Shown here: piece by piece, positions 43,293-51,929 of the stretch | Position numbering within the stretch: position 1 is the stretch's first letter | Layout: each line of letters starts with the position of its first letter | Assembly: GCA_051984675.1 (NCBI GenBank) | Contig: JBPYFK010000190.1 | Span: 1-64,000, forward strand | DNA length: 64,000 nt | Reading direction: 5' to 3' | Source: JBPYFK01 sp051984675 | GTDB lineage: Bacteria; Actinomycetota; Actinomycetes; Mycobacteriales; Pseudonocardiaceae | Notes under the pieces: model-generated | Told to the model about the DNA's origin: nothing | What the model saw: only the letters and a program-made list of their open reading frames with translations | Database searches by the model: none | Made by a program: the position numbers and the translations under genes

Positions 43293-43311
43293 GCGACCAA
43301 AGTGTGGTCGC
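43293..43311. promoter_or_regulatory. Palindrome between hisD and the M14 carboxypeptidase gene
   Basis: GCGACCA (43293-43299) and TGGTCGC (43305-43311) form a perfect 7-bp inverted repeat around AAGTG in the 207-bp divergent gap. Its position upstream of both hisD and the carboxypeptidase suits an operator. The regulator is unknown. Confidence 0.4.
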
Positions 43312-43413
43312 GATCAGCCGAATTCCGGTTGCTGTATCACCAGAACGCACCGGACGGTGGATATCACTGACCACACTCGACCCATCAGCCCCGCCCGACT
43401 CGGAGAGACCCCG

Positions 43414-44664
43414 ATGCCCACACCCACACGCCGAGCGGCCATCGCCGCCGTAGGGGCCTGTCTGGCCGTGCTCGCGCCCCTCGCCGCTGGCGCGACGCCC
43501 GCACCACCCCCGCAGGCGAACAACCTGGCGATCTACCAGATCCCTGGGACGGACACCGACCACCGAACCGCGATCGCGCACACCGGCGCGCTCGTGATCG
43601 GTGAGCACGACGGCACTGCCACGGTGGAGGCAACCCCGCAGCAGGCCGACGCCCTGCGCAAAGCCGGCTACACGCTGAACGTGCTGCGGGACGAGTCGAA
43701 CCAGCTCAACGCCCGGCCCGCCGGCGCTCCCCGCGACTTCCCGCCCGGAGACGAGGCTTATCACACCTACGAGCGAACCGTGGATGAGCTGAACAAGGCG
43801 GCACAGGCCCACCCGGACCTCGCGGCGACCTCCAGCGCCGGCAAGTCCTTCGAGGGCCGGAACATCCCGATGCTGAAGATCAGCGGTAACGCCCATCGGG
43901 ATGACAACAAGCCCGAGGTGCTGTTCACCTGCAACCAGCACGCCCGCGAGCACCTGACCACCGAGATGTGCCTGCACATCGTCAAGCGGCTCACCGACGG
44001 CTACGCCAAGGACCCGAGCATCAAGCGGAACGTGGACAGCCATGTCATCTGGGTCGTGCCGATGGCCAACCCGGACGGCTCGTCGTACGACGTGCAGACC
44101 GGCAAGTACCAGAACTGGCGGAAGAACCGGCAGGACACCGGGACCGACATCAACCGGAACTGGGGCTACAACTGGGGCTGCTGCGGTGGTTCCAGCGACG
44201 ACCCGAACGACGAGACCTATCGCGGGAAGGGGCCGTTCTCGGCGCCCGAGACCGCGGCCATCCGGGACTTCGTGAACTCCCGGGTGATCGGCGGGCAGCA
44301 GCGAATCAAGGCCAACATCGACTTCCACACCTACTCCGAGCTGGTCATGTGGCCCTACGGCTACACCAAGGACCACACCGGCCCGGGCATGACCCAGCAG
44401 GAGTACGACCGGTTCGCGCGGGTGGGCACCGAAATGGCCAAGACCAACGGCTACACCCCGGAACAGTCCAGCTCGCTGTACGTCACCGACGGGGACATCA
44501 ACGACTGGATGTGGCACGACCACAAGATCCTGAGCTTCACGTTCGAGATGTACCCGAAGCCGGACGACCCGCAGGGCTTCTACCCGCCCGGCAACGTGAT
44601 CGACCGCGAGACCGCGCGCAACGACGCGGCCACGGACATCCTGCTCCGGGAGGCGCACGCGTAA
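43414..44664 (+). CDS. Secreted zinc carboxypeptidase (M14 family)
   Basis: A 416-residue secreted metallopeptidase. Residues 1-27 are a signal peptide (MPTPTRRAAIAAVGACLAVL...AAGA). A propeptide-like region runs to about residue 115. The catalytic domain has zinc ligands His176 and Glu179 in NQHAREH, His305 in IDFHTYSELVMWPYGY, and the catalytic Glu378 in FTFEMYP. MANPDGSSY, RKNRQ and DINRNW are the substrate-binding M14 blocks. It should remove C-terminal residues from extracellular peptides. ATG 43414 is supported by GGAGAG about 8 bases upstream and by the signal peptide. Confidence 0.95.
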   Translation: MPTPTRRAAIAAVGACLAVLAPLAAGATPAPPPQANNLAIYQIPGTDTDHRTAIAHTGALVIGEHDGTATVEATPQQADALRKAGYTLNVLRDESNQLNARPAGAPRDFPPGDEAYHTYERTVDELNKAAQAHPDLAATSSAGKSFEGRNIPMLKISGNAHRDDNKPEVLFTCNQHAREHLTTEMCLHIVKRLTDGYAKDPSIKRNVDSHVIWVVPMANPDGSSYDVQTGKYQNWRKNRQDTGTDINRNWGYNWGCCGGSSDDPNDETYRGKGPFSAPETAAIRDFVNSRVIGGQQRIKANIDFHTYSELVMWPYGYTKDHTGPGMTQQEYDRFARVGTEMAKTNGYTPEQSSSLYVTDGDINDWMWHDHKILSFTFEMYPKPDDPQGFYPPGNVIDRETARNDAATDILLREAHA

Positions 44665-44725
44665 CGGTCTCAGGTCGCACCAGCCATCACCGGCATACCG
44701 GACCATCACCGAATACAGGGGAAAG

Positions 44726-44771
44726 GCGTGGGGCTTTCGGGAGTCTGTGCGGACTTCCGAAAGCCCCACGC
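44726..44771. terminator. Long-stem hairpin after the carboxypeptidase
   Basis: A perfect 15-bp stem, GCGTGGGGCTTTCGG (44726-44740) with CCGAAAGCCCCACGC (44757-44771), and an inner AGTC/GACT pair. No T-run follows. It separates the M14 gene from the nitrilase gene. Confidence 0.7.
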
Positions 44772-44839
44772 TGCTTGGGTCGGCGGCGCTCCCGCAGGCA
44801 CTATGGTGGCGAGCGGAACCCGAGATCAGGAGGCTCGAC

Positions 44840-45631
44840 GTGCGGATCGCGCTGTGCCAGATCGCGTCCACCCCGGACCCGAAGGCCAACCTGGAGCTGG
44901 TGGCCGACGGCGTGCGCCAGGCCGCTGCCGCCGGCGCCGACCTCGCCGTGTTCCCGGAGGCCACGATGGCGTGCTTCGGCGTTCCGCTCGCCCCACTCGC
45001 CGAGCCGCTCGACGGCCCGTGGGCAGCCGAGGTCCGGCGGCTGGCCGGCGAGGCGTCGATCGCCGTGGTCGCGGGCATGTTCGCTCCGTCCGGCGACGGC
45101 CGGGTCACGAACACGCTACTGGTGACCGGGCGCGGGCTGGACGCCTCCTACGACAAGATTCACCTCTTCGACGCGTTCGGGTTCTCCGAATCCCGGACGG
45201 TCGCGCCCGGCGGCGAGCCGGTGGTGATCAAGCTCGGTGACGCCAGTATCGGGCTCGCCATCTGCTATGACATCCGTTTCCCCGGCCTGTACACGAAGCT
45301 GGCCGACGAGGGTGCGTCGATCATCGTCACCGCCGCCTCCTGGGGCTCCGGTCCGGGTAAGCGGGAGCAGTGGGAGCTGCTCGTGCGCGCCCGCGCGCTG
45401 GACTCGACGTCCTGGGTCGTGGCCTGCGGGCAGGCCGACCCGCGCAGCGTCGGCCGGGAGCCGTCGGGCAAGGCGCCCACCGGAATCGGTTACAGCACCG
45501 TGGCCACACCGCTGGGTGAGGTGCATGCGCAGCTCGGTGACGCACCGGACGTCCTGGTCGTCGACATCGACCCGGACTCGGTCAACGGCGTGCGGCAGAG
45601 CATCCCGGTGCTGACCAACCGCCAGTTCTGA
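44840..45631 (+). CDS. Nitrilase-superfamily carbon-nitrogen hydrolase
   Basis: A 263-residue cytoplasmic amidase/nitrilase-fold enzyme. The catalytic triad is visible: Glu40 in FPEATM, Lys106 in YDKIHLFD and Cys142 in ICYDIRFP. The family block AASWGSGPGKREQWELLVRARAL and GYSTVATPLGEV suggest an omega-amidase or deaminated-glutathione-amidase-like member, but the exact substrate is not decided by sequence. GTG 44840 has CAGGAGG about 7 bases upstream; the open frame extends earlier through the hairpin and is not used. Confidence 0.9.
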   Translation: MRIALCQIASTPDPKANLELVADGVRQAAAAGADLAVFPEATMACFGVPLAPLAEPLDGPWAAEVRRLAGEASIAVVAGMFAPSGDGRVTNTLLVTGRGLDASYDKIHLFDAFGFSESRTVAPGGEPVVIKLGDASIGLAICYDIRFPGLYTKLADEGASIIVTAASWGSGPGKREQWELLVRARALDSTSWVVACGQADPRSVGREPSGKAPTGIGYSTVATPLGEVHAQLGDAPDVLVVDIDPDSVNGVRQSIPVLTNRQF

Positions 45632-45681
45632 TCCTGTAGACACCCTGGAACCTGCGTTGATCAGAGGATTCTGGGACGGCC

Positions 45682-45705
45682 TGTCACTGCCGTCCAGAAG
45701 TGACA
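45682..45705. terminator. Hairpin between convergent nitrilase and nadC genes
   Basis: TGTCACT (45682-45688) and AGTGACA (45699-45705) form a 7-bp stem with a 10-base loop in the 114-bp convergent gap. A TCCACAGTGGA word follows directly at 45706-45716. Confidence 0.5.
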
Positions 45706-45745
45706 TCCACAGTGGACAGCGTCGTGCCGAACCTCGGGACGTCGG

Positions 45746-46639
45746 TCAGTCCATGTCGAGGCCGAGGTCCAGCGACGGCGAGGAGTGCGTGAGGCCCCCG
45801 ACCGAGAGGTAGTCCACGCCGGATTCGGCGTAGGCGCGGGCGACGTTGATCGTGAGCCCCCCGGAGGCTTCCAGTTCCGTGCGTGCGCCCGCTTCCTTCG
45901 TCCGCCGTACCGCCTCCGCGCACTGCTGCGGACTGAAGTTGTCCAGCAGCACCAGTTCGGCGTCTTCGGCGAGGACGGCGTCCAGCTCGTCCAGGGTCGT
46001 GACCTCGACCTCGATCCGCAGCTGCGGGGCGTGCGCGCGGCACGCCCGCAGGGCCGCGACCACCGAGCCGGCCGCGACGACGTGGTTGTCCTTGATCAGG
46101 ATCGCGTCACCCAGGCCGAGCCGGTGGTTGACCCCGCCGCCGCACCGTACCGCGTACTTCTGCACCAGCCGCAGACCCGGCAACGTCTTGCGGCTGTCCC
46201 GGATACGACAACCCGTACCATCCACTTCGGACACCCATCGCGCGGTCGCCGTCGCGATGCCGGACAGGTGGCACAGCAGGTTGAGCATGGTCCGCTCGGC
46301 GGTGAGCAGCCCTCGAACCGGCGCGCGGACGTGCAACGCGCGGTCTCCGGCGGCCACCCGCGCACCGTCCGGGCGTGCCTCCAGGATCTCGTACTCTCCG
46401 GCTCCGATCACCTCGTCGAGCACCGCGAGCGCCAGCGGGAGCCCCGCGAGCACGCCGTCCGCCCGGCTGTTGACCTCGGCTTCGGCGACCGCATCGGCCG
46501 GGACGGTGGCCCGGGTCGTCTCGTCCGGCCCGTAGCGGAGGTCCTCCGCGAGCGCGGTCCGCACCAGCTCGTGCGCCGCTGCCGGGTCGAGATCCGCCGC
46601 GCGCAGGGCTTTTTCGGTCGTTTCCGGCAGCGCCGTCAC
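45746..46639 (-). CDS. nadC: Nicotinate-nucleotide pyrophosphorylase (quinolinate phosphoribosyltransferase)
   Basis: A 297-residue enzyme converting quinolinate and PRPP to nicotinate mononucleotide. ERTMLNLLCHLSGIATAT, DSRKTLPGLRLVQKYAVRCGGGVNHRLGL (substrate Arg/Lys/His cluster), ILIKDNH, VEVEVTTLDE and LEASGGLT are the conserved barrel blocks. GTG 46639 overlaps the nadB stop by GTGA. It is the last gene of nadABC, which is not followed by other nad genes here. Confidence 0.97.
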   Translation of the reverse strand: MTALPETTEKALRAADLDPAAAHELVRTALAEDLRYGPDETTRATVPADAVAEAEVNSRADGVLAGLPLALAVLDEVIGAGEYEILEARPDGARVAAGDRALHVRAPVRGLLTAERTMLNLLCHLSGIATATARWVSEVDGTGCRIRDSRKTLPGLRLVQKYAVRCGGGVNHRLGLGDAILIKDNHVVAAGSVVAALRACRAHAPQLRIEVEVTTLDELDAVLAEDAELVLLDNFSPQQCAEAVRRTKEAGARTELEASGGLTINVARAYAESGVDYLSVGGLTHSSPSLDLGLDMD

Positions 46640-48270
46640 GCGGTCCTCCCCAGGGTGTCGAGGTCGCTTTCCATCAACCAGCCGGAGACGTCCAGCCGCA
46701 GCGCGATGCTGCGTCGCCAGCGGCCGTCATCGGTGTCCCGGTGGTCGAACCGGCGGTGACAACCGCGCGATTCGGTGCGTGCCGCCGCGGCGGTGAGCAG
46801 TGCATGGGCCGTGAGCAGCAACGCGGCACCCTCGGCCGTCTCACGTGTTCGCAACGGACGGACGACGCTGGAGCCGGTCAGCTCGGCGGACGCGGCCGCG
46901 AGGCCCTCCGCCGTGCGCCCGATTCCGGCGTACGCCGTCATCGTGCGCTGCACGATGACGCGCTCCACCAGCGGCATGGCGGGAAGCACGGCGCACTCGG
47001 CGGCGGCCGGCTTGCGCCCGAGCAGGCCGGACCGGAGGTCCGCCGCGGCGGCTCGCGCCGCGCGCGCTCCGACCACCAGGCCCTCCAACAGGCTGTTCGA
47101 CGCGAGCCGGTTCGCCCCGTGCAGGCCGGTGCGCGCGACTTCGCCAGCGGCGTAGAGGCCGGGCACCGACGTTCGTCCGTCCACTGTGGTCACAACGCCG
47201 CCGCAGGAGTAATGCGCGGCACTGGCCACCGGGATCGGTTCCCGCACCGGGTCGATGCCGGCCGCGCGGCAGGACGCGTACACGGTCGGGAATCGGTCGG
47301 CGAACCAGGGGCCGAGGCCGGTGGCGTCGAGGTACACGCATTCCGCGCCGGTTTCGGTCATCCGCTGGTTGATCGCGGCCGAGACGACGTCGCGCGGCGC
47401 GAGATCAGCCAGCGGATGCTGGCCCCGCATGAACCGCCGCCCGGCGCCGTCGACCAGCACCGCGCCCTCGCCGCGCACCGCCTCGGTGATCAGCGGCCGG
47501 CGACCGCCGGCGTCACCCTGCGTGTAGAGGACGGTCGGATGGAACTGGACGAATTCGAGGTCCGCCACCGAAGCGCCCGCGCGCAGCGCGAGCGCGATGC
47601 CGTCGCCCGTGGCGACGTCTGGATTGGTCGTCGCCGTGTACAGCTGCCCCAGGCCGCCGGTCGCAAGCAGCACGGCGGGCGCGTGCAGCAGACCGGGACG
47701 GCCTTCCGCGTCCAGCACCAGAGCACCGGCCAGCGCCCCGGACTCGCCGCGCAGCAACTCGACGACGCAGTGCCCCTCCAGGATGGGGACGCCGCCATCA
47801 CCGGCAGCGGACTCCAGCGCACGCTGCACCTCCGCGCCGGTGGCATCGCCGCCGGCATGCACCACGCGGAACGCGCTGTGACCGCCTTCCCGCGTCCGCG
47901 CAAGCGCACCGTCGCTGTCGACGTCGAAACGGGCGCCGGCCGCACGCAACCCGTGGAGCGCTTCCACGCCGCCCGCGAGGATGTCCCGCACCGCGTCGCG
48001 CTCACACAGTCCCGCGCCAGCCGTGACGGTGTCGTCCACGTGTCGTCGGAGGCTGTCCTCCGGGCGGTCCGGCAGGACCACCGCGACGCCTCCCTGAGCC
48101 CATCCGGTGTTGCTCGCGGAAGCGGCGTCCTTGGTCACCACCAGCACTCGCAGTCCCAGCTCTCGCGCGCGCAACGCGGCGGTGAGACCCGCCACACCGG
48201 TACCGATCACCAGGAGGTCCGCGCCGGCCTCCCACGCGATACCGGCGGGCGCCGGAGCTGTCGCGCTCAC
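46636..48270 (-). CDS. nadB: L-aspartate oxidase
   Basis: A 544-residue FAD enzyme oxidising aspartate to iminoaspartate. The FAD fold is DLLVIGTGVAGLTAALRA, with NTGWAQGGVAVVL and the active-site HSAFRVVHAGGDATG, QFHPTVLY, EAVRGEGAVLV, AHYSCGGVVTTVDG and YAAGEVARTGLHGANRLASNSLLEGLV. The C-terminal helical domain is present. GTG 48270 overlaps nadA by GTGA, and the nadC start overlaps its stop. Confidence 0.97.
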   Translation of the reverse strand: MSATAPAPAGIAWEAGADLLVIGTGVAGLTAALRARELGLRVLVVTKDAASASNTGWAQGGVAVVLPDRPEDSLRRHVDDTVTAGAGLCERDAVRDILAGGVEALHGLRAAGARFDVDSDGALARTREGGHSAFRVVHAGGDATGAEVQRALESAAGDGGVPILEGHCVVELLRGESGALAGALVLDAEGRPGLLHAPAVLLATGGLGQLYTATTNPDVATGDGIALALRAGASVADLEFVQFHPTVLYTQGDAGGRRPLITEAVRGEGAVLVDGAGRRFMRGQHPLADLAPRDVVSAAINQRMTETGAECVYLDATGLGPWFADRFPTVYASCRAAGIDPVREPIPVASAAHYSCGGVVTTVDGRTSVPGLYAAGEVARTGLHGANRLASNSLLEGLVVGARAARAAAADLRSGLLGRKPAAAECAVLPAMPLVERVIVQRTMTAYAGIGRTAEGLAAASAELTGSSVVRPLRTRETAEGAALLLTAHALLTAAAARTESRGCHRRFDHRDTDDGRWRRSIALRLDVSGWLMESDLDTLGRTA

Positions 48271-49280
48271 TCGCCGCCTCCCGGACGGCCGATGCTGATC
48301 ATCCGCTCGACGGCACTGCGTGCGCGTTCGGCGGTCTCCGCCGGCACGTGCACCTCGTCCGCGCCCTCGCGCAGGCAGCGCAGCAGCGCAGCCGGGGTGA
48401 TCATCTTCATGTACCTGCAGGACGCACGGTCGTTCACCGCGCGGAACTCCACCTCCGGCGCCGCGTTGCGGAGCTGGTGCAGCATGCCGACCTCGGTCGC
48501 GACGAGCACCGACTTCGCCCCCGTCGAGCGGGCCTCGTCGAGCATCCCGCCGGTGGAAAGGATCTTGACCCGCTCCTGCGGCACCGTACCCTCGCCCGCC
48601 AGGTAGAGCGCGGAGGTCGCACACCCGCACTCGGGGTGGATGAACAGCTCGGCGTCCGGGTCTTCCTGCGCCTTCGCCGCGAGCTCGGGGCCGTTGATCC
48701 CGGCGTGCACATGGCACTCGCCAGCCCAGACATGCAGGTTCTCTCGCCCGGTCGCGCGCTTGACGTGCGCGCCGAGGAACTGGTCCGGGCAGAAGAGCAC
48801 CTCGCGGTCCGCCGGGATCGAGCGCACCACGTCCACGGCGTTCGACGACGTGCAGCAGATGTCGGTCTCGGCCTTCACCTCCGCGGTGGTGTTCACATAC
48901 GACACGACCACGGCGCCGGGGTGTTCGGCCTTCCAGTCCCGCAACTGCTCGGCATCGATCGAGTCCGCCAGCGAGCACCCGGCGCGCTCGTCGGGGATCA
49001 GCACGGTCTTGTGCGGGCTGAGGATCTTGGCGGTCTCGGCCATGAAGTGCACGCCGCAGAACACGATCGTGCTCGCCGTGCTGCTGGCCGCGATCCGGCT
49101 CAGCGCCAGCGAGTCCCCGGTGTGATCGGCCACATCCTGGATCTCGGGGAGCTGGTAGTTGTGCGCCAGCACCACGGCATCGCGTTCCTTGGCCAGCCGG
49201 CGCACCTCATCCGCCCAGCTGGCGTCGGCGTCCACACCGACGTATCCCGCGTCGGTCCGCTCTACGGCAGTAGCGGCCAT
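48267..49280 (-). CDS. nadA: Quinolinate synthase
   Basis: A 337-residue [4Fe-4S] enzyme that condenses iminoaspartate with dihydroxyacetone phosphate. VVLAHNYQLPEIQDVADHTGDSLALSR, VFCGVHFMAETAKIL, DERAGCSLADS, VSYVNTTAEVKAETDICCTSSNA, WAGECHVHAGI and HPECGC are the three-domain signature with its cluster cysteines. ATG 49280 has TAGGAGGACG upstream. It leads nadABC and is divergent from an NrtR-type regulator gene across a 102-bp gap that holds a palindrome. Confidence 0.97.
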   Translation of the reverse strand: MAATAVERTDAGYVGVDADASWADEVRRLAKERDAVVLAHNYQLPEIQDVADHTGDSLALSRIAASSTASTIVFCGVHFMAETAKILSPHKTVLIPDERAGCSLADSIDAEQLRDWKAEHPGAVVVSYVNTTAEVKAETDICCTSSNAVDVVRSIPADREVLFCPDQFLGAHVKRATGRENLHVWAGECHVHAGINGPELAAKAQEDPDAELFIHPECGCATSALYLAGEGTVPQERVKILSTGGMLDEARSTGAKSVLVATEVGMLHQLRNAAPEVEFRAVNDRASCRYMKMITPAALLRCLREGADEVHVPAETAERARSAVERMISIGRPGGGE

Positions 49281-49360
49281 CTCGTCCTCCTACCTCGCCC
49301 GACGCCACCCGACATGCCCGCAGCGACCTGGGCTTTCGCGTGCTCTTCGCGCCTGCGAGG

Positions 49361-49381
49361 TTTTCGCCTTAGAATCGAAAA
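49361..49381. promoter_or_regulatory. NrtR-type operator between nadA and the Nudix regulator gene
   Basis: TTTTCG (49361-49366) and CGAAAA (49376-49381) form a perfect inverted repeat with a 9-base centre, 21 bp in all, the usual NrtR site size. The centre contains TAGAAT (49370-49375), the likely -10 of the regulator gene, so binding should block its own promoter and perhaps nadABC. Confidence 0.65.
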
Positions 49382-49382
49382 C

Positions 49383-50081
49383 GTGGCTCATCGTAACACG
49401 TCCGATGGACAAGCCGGCCATGAAGTGCTCGCAGGGGTCCTGCGGATACACTCCAGGACCCTGCAAGTACTGCTGTGGCAACGCGCCCGCGAGCCCGATC
49501 TCGGGCGCTGGGCACTGCCCGGTGGGCGGCTCGGCGAGTCCGAAACCGTGGAGGAGTCGATCCGGCGGCAACTGGCCGAGAAGGTCGACGTCCACAAGCT
49601 CACGCACGTCGAGCAGCTGTCCGTGTTCAGCACCCCGGACCGCGTCCCGCAACGGCGGGTGATCGCCACGGCATTCCTCGGCCTGGTGCCCGCGGACACC
49701 GACCCCGAGGTGCCCGCGGACACGTCCTGGCACCCCGTGGACGATCTGCCGCGAACCGCCTTCGACCACGAACGGATCGTGTTCGCCGCGCGTGACCGGC
49801 TGCGCGCCAAGCTCTGCTACACCAACGTCGGGTTCGCGCTCGCGCCACCCGAGTTCACCGTCTCCGAGCTGCGCCGGATCTACTCCGCCGCGCTCGGCTA
49901 CCGGGTGTCGGCCACCAACCTGCAGCGGGTGCTCTCCCGGCGTGGCGTCCTGCAAGCCACCGGCCGCACGGTCTCGGCCGGGCCGGCAGGCGGTCGCCCA
50001 CCGGCCCTTTTCCAGTTCACCGCGCGGGACCTGCGGGTCACCGACCAGTTCGCGGTGCTCCGCCCTCCGCACGAGCACTGA
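49383..50081 (+). CDS. nrtR: Nudix-domain transcriptional regulator of NAD synthesis (NrtR family)
   Basis: A 232-residue protein with an N-terminal Nudix fold and a C-terminal winged helix (SELRRIYSAALGYRVSATNLQRVLSRRG...). The Nudix box is degenerate: GGRLGESETVEESIRRQLAEKVDV, where the usual REUxEE reads RQLAEK, so hydrolysis is probably lost, as in regulatory NrtR proteins that bind ADP-ribose or NAD-related ligands. GTG 49383 is 7 bases after TAGAAT with no ribosome binding site, so it is likely leaderless. It is divergent from nadABC across a palindrome, which supports control of de novo NAD synthesis. Confidence 0.85.
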   Translation: MAHRNTSDGQAGHEVLAGVLRIHSRTLQVLLWQRAREPDLGRWALPGGRLGESETVEESIRRQLAEKVDVHKLTHVEQLSVFSTPDRVPQRRVIATAFLGLVPADTDPEVPADTSWHPVDDLPRTAFDHERIVFAARDRLRAKLCYTNVGFALAPPEFTVSELRRIYSAALGYRVSATNLQRVLSRRGVLQATGRTVSAGPAGGRPPALFQFTARDLRVTDQFAVLRPPHEH

Positions 50082-50169
50082 TCGGCCCAGGCTGGCGGTG
50101 ATCATGGAGCCCGGTGATCTTGGCAGCCCGGTGATTCGCCACCGGTGCCGCACGATCTACCGTGGATGC

Positions 50170-50865
50170 GTGACGGATACCCTCGCGCTGTTTCCGTTGA
50201 GCACCGTGCTTCTTCCGGGCGCGTCGTTGCCGCTGCACGTCTTCGAGGCCCGCTATCGGCAGCTCGTCGAGGACCTGGTCAACCGGGTCCTGCCGGACCG
50301 GCGCTTCGCCGTGATCGCGATCAAGCAGGGGTGGGAGGTCGGCGAGGGCAACGTCGAGGCGATGCACGACATCGGGTGCACCGCCACGCTGCAGCAGGTC
50401 CGCCAGCTCCCGGAGGGTCGATACGACATCGTGGTCACCGGGGACCGGCGGTTCCGCCTGCTGGACGTGGACCGGGAAGCCGCCCCCTACCTGATGGCGC
50501 GGGTCGAGTGGCTGCCGGACATCGAGCCCACGCCGGCCGACCGGGCGGGCGTCTCCGACGAGCACCGGCAGCGCCTGTGCGACTCCGCTCGCGCGGCCTA
50601 CGACCGCTACCAGGCCAGCGGCCTGCGGCGCACCAGCCGCAACCCGCCGGATTCGGACACCGACATGGCGGACCTGGCGTATGCCCTGGCCGACGACTGC
50701 ATGCTCAGCGCGGAGGACCGGCAAACCCTGCTCGCCGAGACCGACCCGCTGGTCCGGCTGCGGCTGGTGCGCAAGCTGCTTACCCGCGAAGCGCAGTTGT
50801 TGCGCGCCCTGCGCGCGGTACCGGCCCCGCTCGCTGAGTTCGTCCAACCGACCGGCACCAACTGA
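50170..50865 (+). CDS. Lon-N-domain (LON substrate-binding) protein
   Basis: A 231-residue stand-alone LON substrate-binding domain protein. LALFPLSTVLLPGASLPLHVFEARYRQLVEDL is the classical start of the domain, followed by VGCTATL-like IGCTATLQQVRQLPEGRYDIVVTGDRRFRL. There is no ATPase or protease domain. It may recognise misfolded protein, or have another unknown role. GTG 50170 lies 6 bases after TACCGT (50158-50163) without a ribosome binding site, pointing to a leaderless transcript. The next gene starts 56 bases after its stop. Confidence 0.87.
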   Translation: MTDTLALFPLSTVLLPGASLPLHVFEARYRQLVEDLVNRVLPDRRFAVIAIKQGWEVGEGNVEAMHDIGCTATLQQVRQLPEGRYDIVVTGDRRFRLLDVDREAAPYLMARVEWLPDIEPTPADRAGVSDEHRQRLCDSARAAYDRYQASGLRRTSRNPPDSDTDMADLAYALADDCMLSAEDRQTLLAETDPLVRLRLVRKLLTREAQLLRALRAVPAPLAEFVQPTGTN

Positions 50866-50920
50866 CCGCAACCGCCCGAACCCGACGGGCGCTGATCGCA
50901 GTACCGCTAAGATCACTTCC

Positions 50921-51901
50921 ATGTCATCACCCCGGAACCCCGGCGGTTGGGGGCCCGGCCCGCGGTACGACCCGAACACCGGCCGACCCACCAGCACCAA
51001 CGGGGCCGGTCCGACTTCGCACTACCCCAAGATGCGGTACGAGGGCCTTGGCGTGTTCGACCAGACCCGGAAGAACATCCGGCTCCCGCAGCAGGGCATG
51101 CCCGGCCACCCGGGAGCGCAGCCACCGCCCAAGAACCGGGGTCCGTTGCTCGCGCTGCTGGCCGGCGCGGGCGTGGTGGCCTTGGCCATCGGCACGACGG
51201 TGCTGCTGGTCGGCAACGACGGCGGCGGGAATCCCTCGACACCCCCGGTCGCGCAGCGTTCGAGTGCGCAGCCCGCGCCTTCGCGCCCCGGGACCAGCGA
51301 GTCACGTTCGGAGAACTCGTTCGAGTCCAACGTCCCTGCGGTGATTCCTGGTTGGCAGGGCGTGTCCTGGGACAAATACGGCATCGCGTATGACATCCCG
51401 CCCGGTTGGAAGGCCGATGTCGGCGTCGACGCGGGGTTCGAGGGCAAGCCCGGGGAACAGGTCTCGATGACGGCCACTTCGGTGTTCATGGAAGGGTTCT
51501 GCCCAGGGGTCAAGAACCGGGACACCTACCGGGCGCGGGTGGGCGTGACCACGTCGAACGAACTCGATCCGGCTCGCGCGGCCACCGACACCGTGCAGCA
51601 GTGGGCCAGGCTCGGATACGGCACCGGCACCGGGGCGCCCCCGAACGCCGCTGTCGAGCCGGCGCGCCCGGTGACCTTCAACGACGGCAAGATCCACGGA
51701 CAGCTCGTCACCGCCAGCGTCACGCATGTCCCGGCGAACCCCTGCGACGCGCCGAACACCCGGGTCACCGCAGTGGGCATCCCGAGCGACCACACCACCG
51801 TGATCCTGATCGGCCTGGCCGACCAGCAGGTGCCCTCGGCGGTCGCCCCGGAGGACCTGGAACGCATCCTGACGTCGACGCGCCTGCTGCGTCAGCACTG
51901 A
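50921..51901 (+). CDS. Membrane-anchored protein with extracytoplasmic domain, unknown function
   Basis: A 326-residue protein. Residues 1-70 are Pro/Gly/Arg-rich and cytoplasmic, and residues about 75-97 are one membrane helix (LLALLAGAGVVALAIGTTVLLV). A Ser/Pro linker leads to an outside domain of about 200 residues (VIPGWQGVSWDKYGIAYDIPPGWKADV...) with two Cys (MEGFCPGV and PANPCDAP) that may form a disulfide. I recognise only a general actinobacterial family (DUF8017-like). TAAGAT (50908-50913) lies 7 bases before the ATG, so it is likely leaderless. Confidence 0.75.
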   Translation: MSSPRNPGGWGPGPRYDPNTGRPTSTNGAGPTSHYPKMRYEGLGVFDQTRKNIRLPQQGMPGHPGAQPPPKNRGPLLALLAGAGVVALAIGTTVLLVGNDGGGNPSTPPVAQRSSAQPAPSRPGTSESRSENSFESNVPAVIPGWQGVSWDKYGIAYDIPPGWKADVGVDAGFEGKPGEQVSMTATSVFMEGFCPGVKNRDTYRARVGVTTSNELDPARAATDTVQQWARLGYGTGTGAPPNAAVEPARPVTFNDGKIHGQLVTASVTHVPANPCDAPNTRVTAVGIPSDHTTVILIGLADQQVPSAVAPEDLERILTSTRLLRQH

Positions 51902-51929
51902 CTCCGGGCGGCACTGACTCCGGGCGGCC

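Noticed and set aside
43207..45114. N-terminal extension of hisD by about 640 codons
   Set aside because: The extension is a shadow of the carboxypeptidase and nitrilase genes; hisD has a strong ribosome binding site at ATG 43206.
48348..49382. N-terminal extension of the Nudix regulator by 345 codons
   Set aside because: It lies antisense to nadA. The regulator domain begins at GTG 49383, directly after a promoter -10 box.
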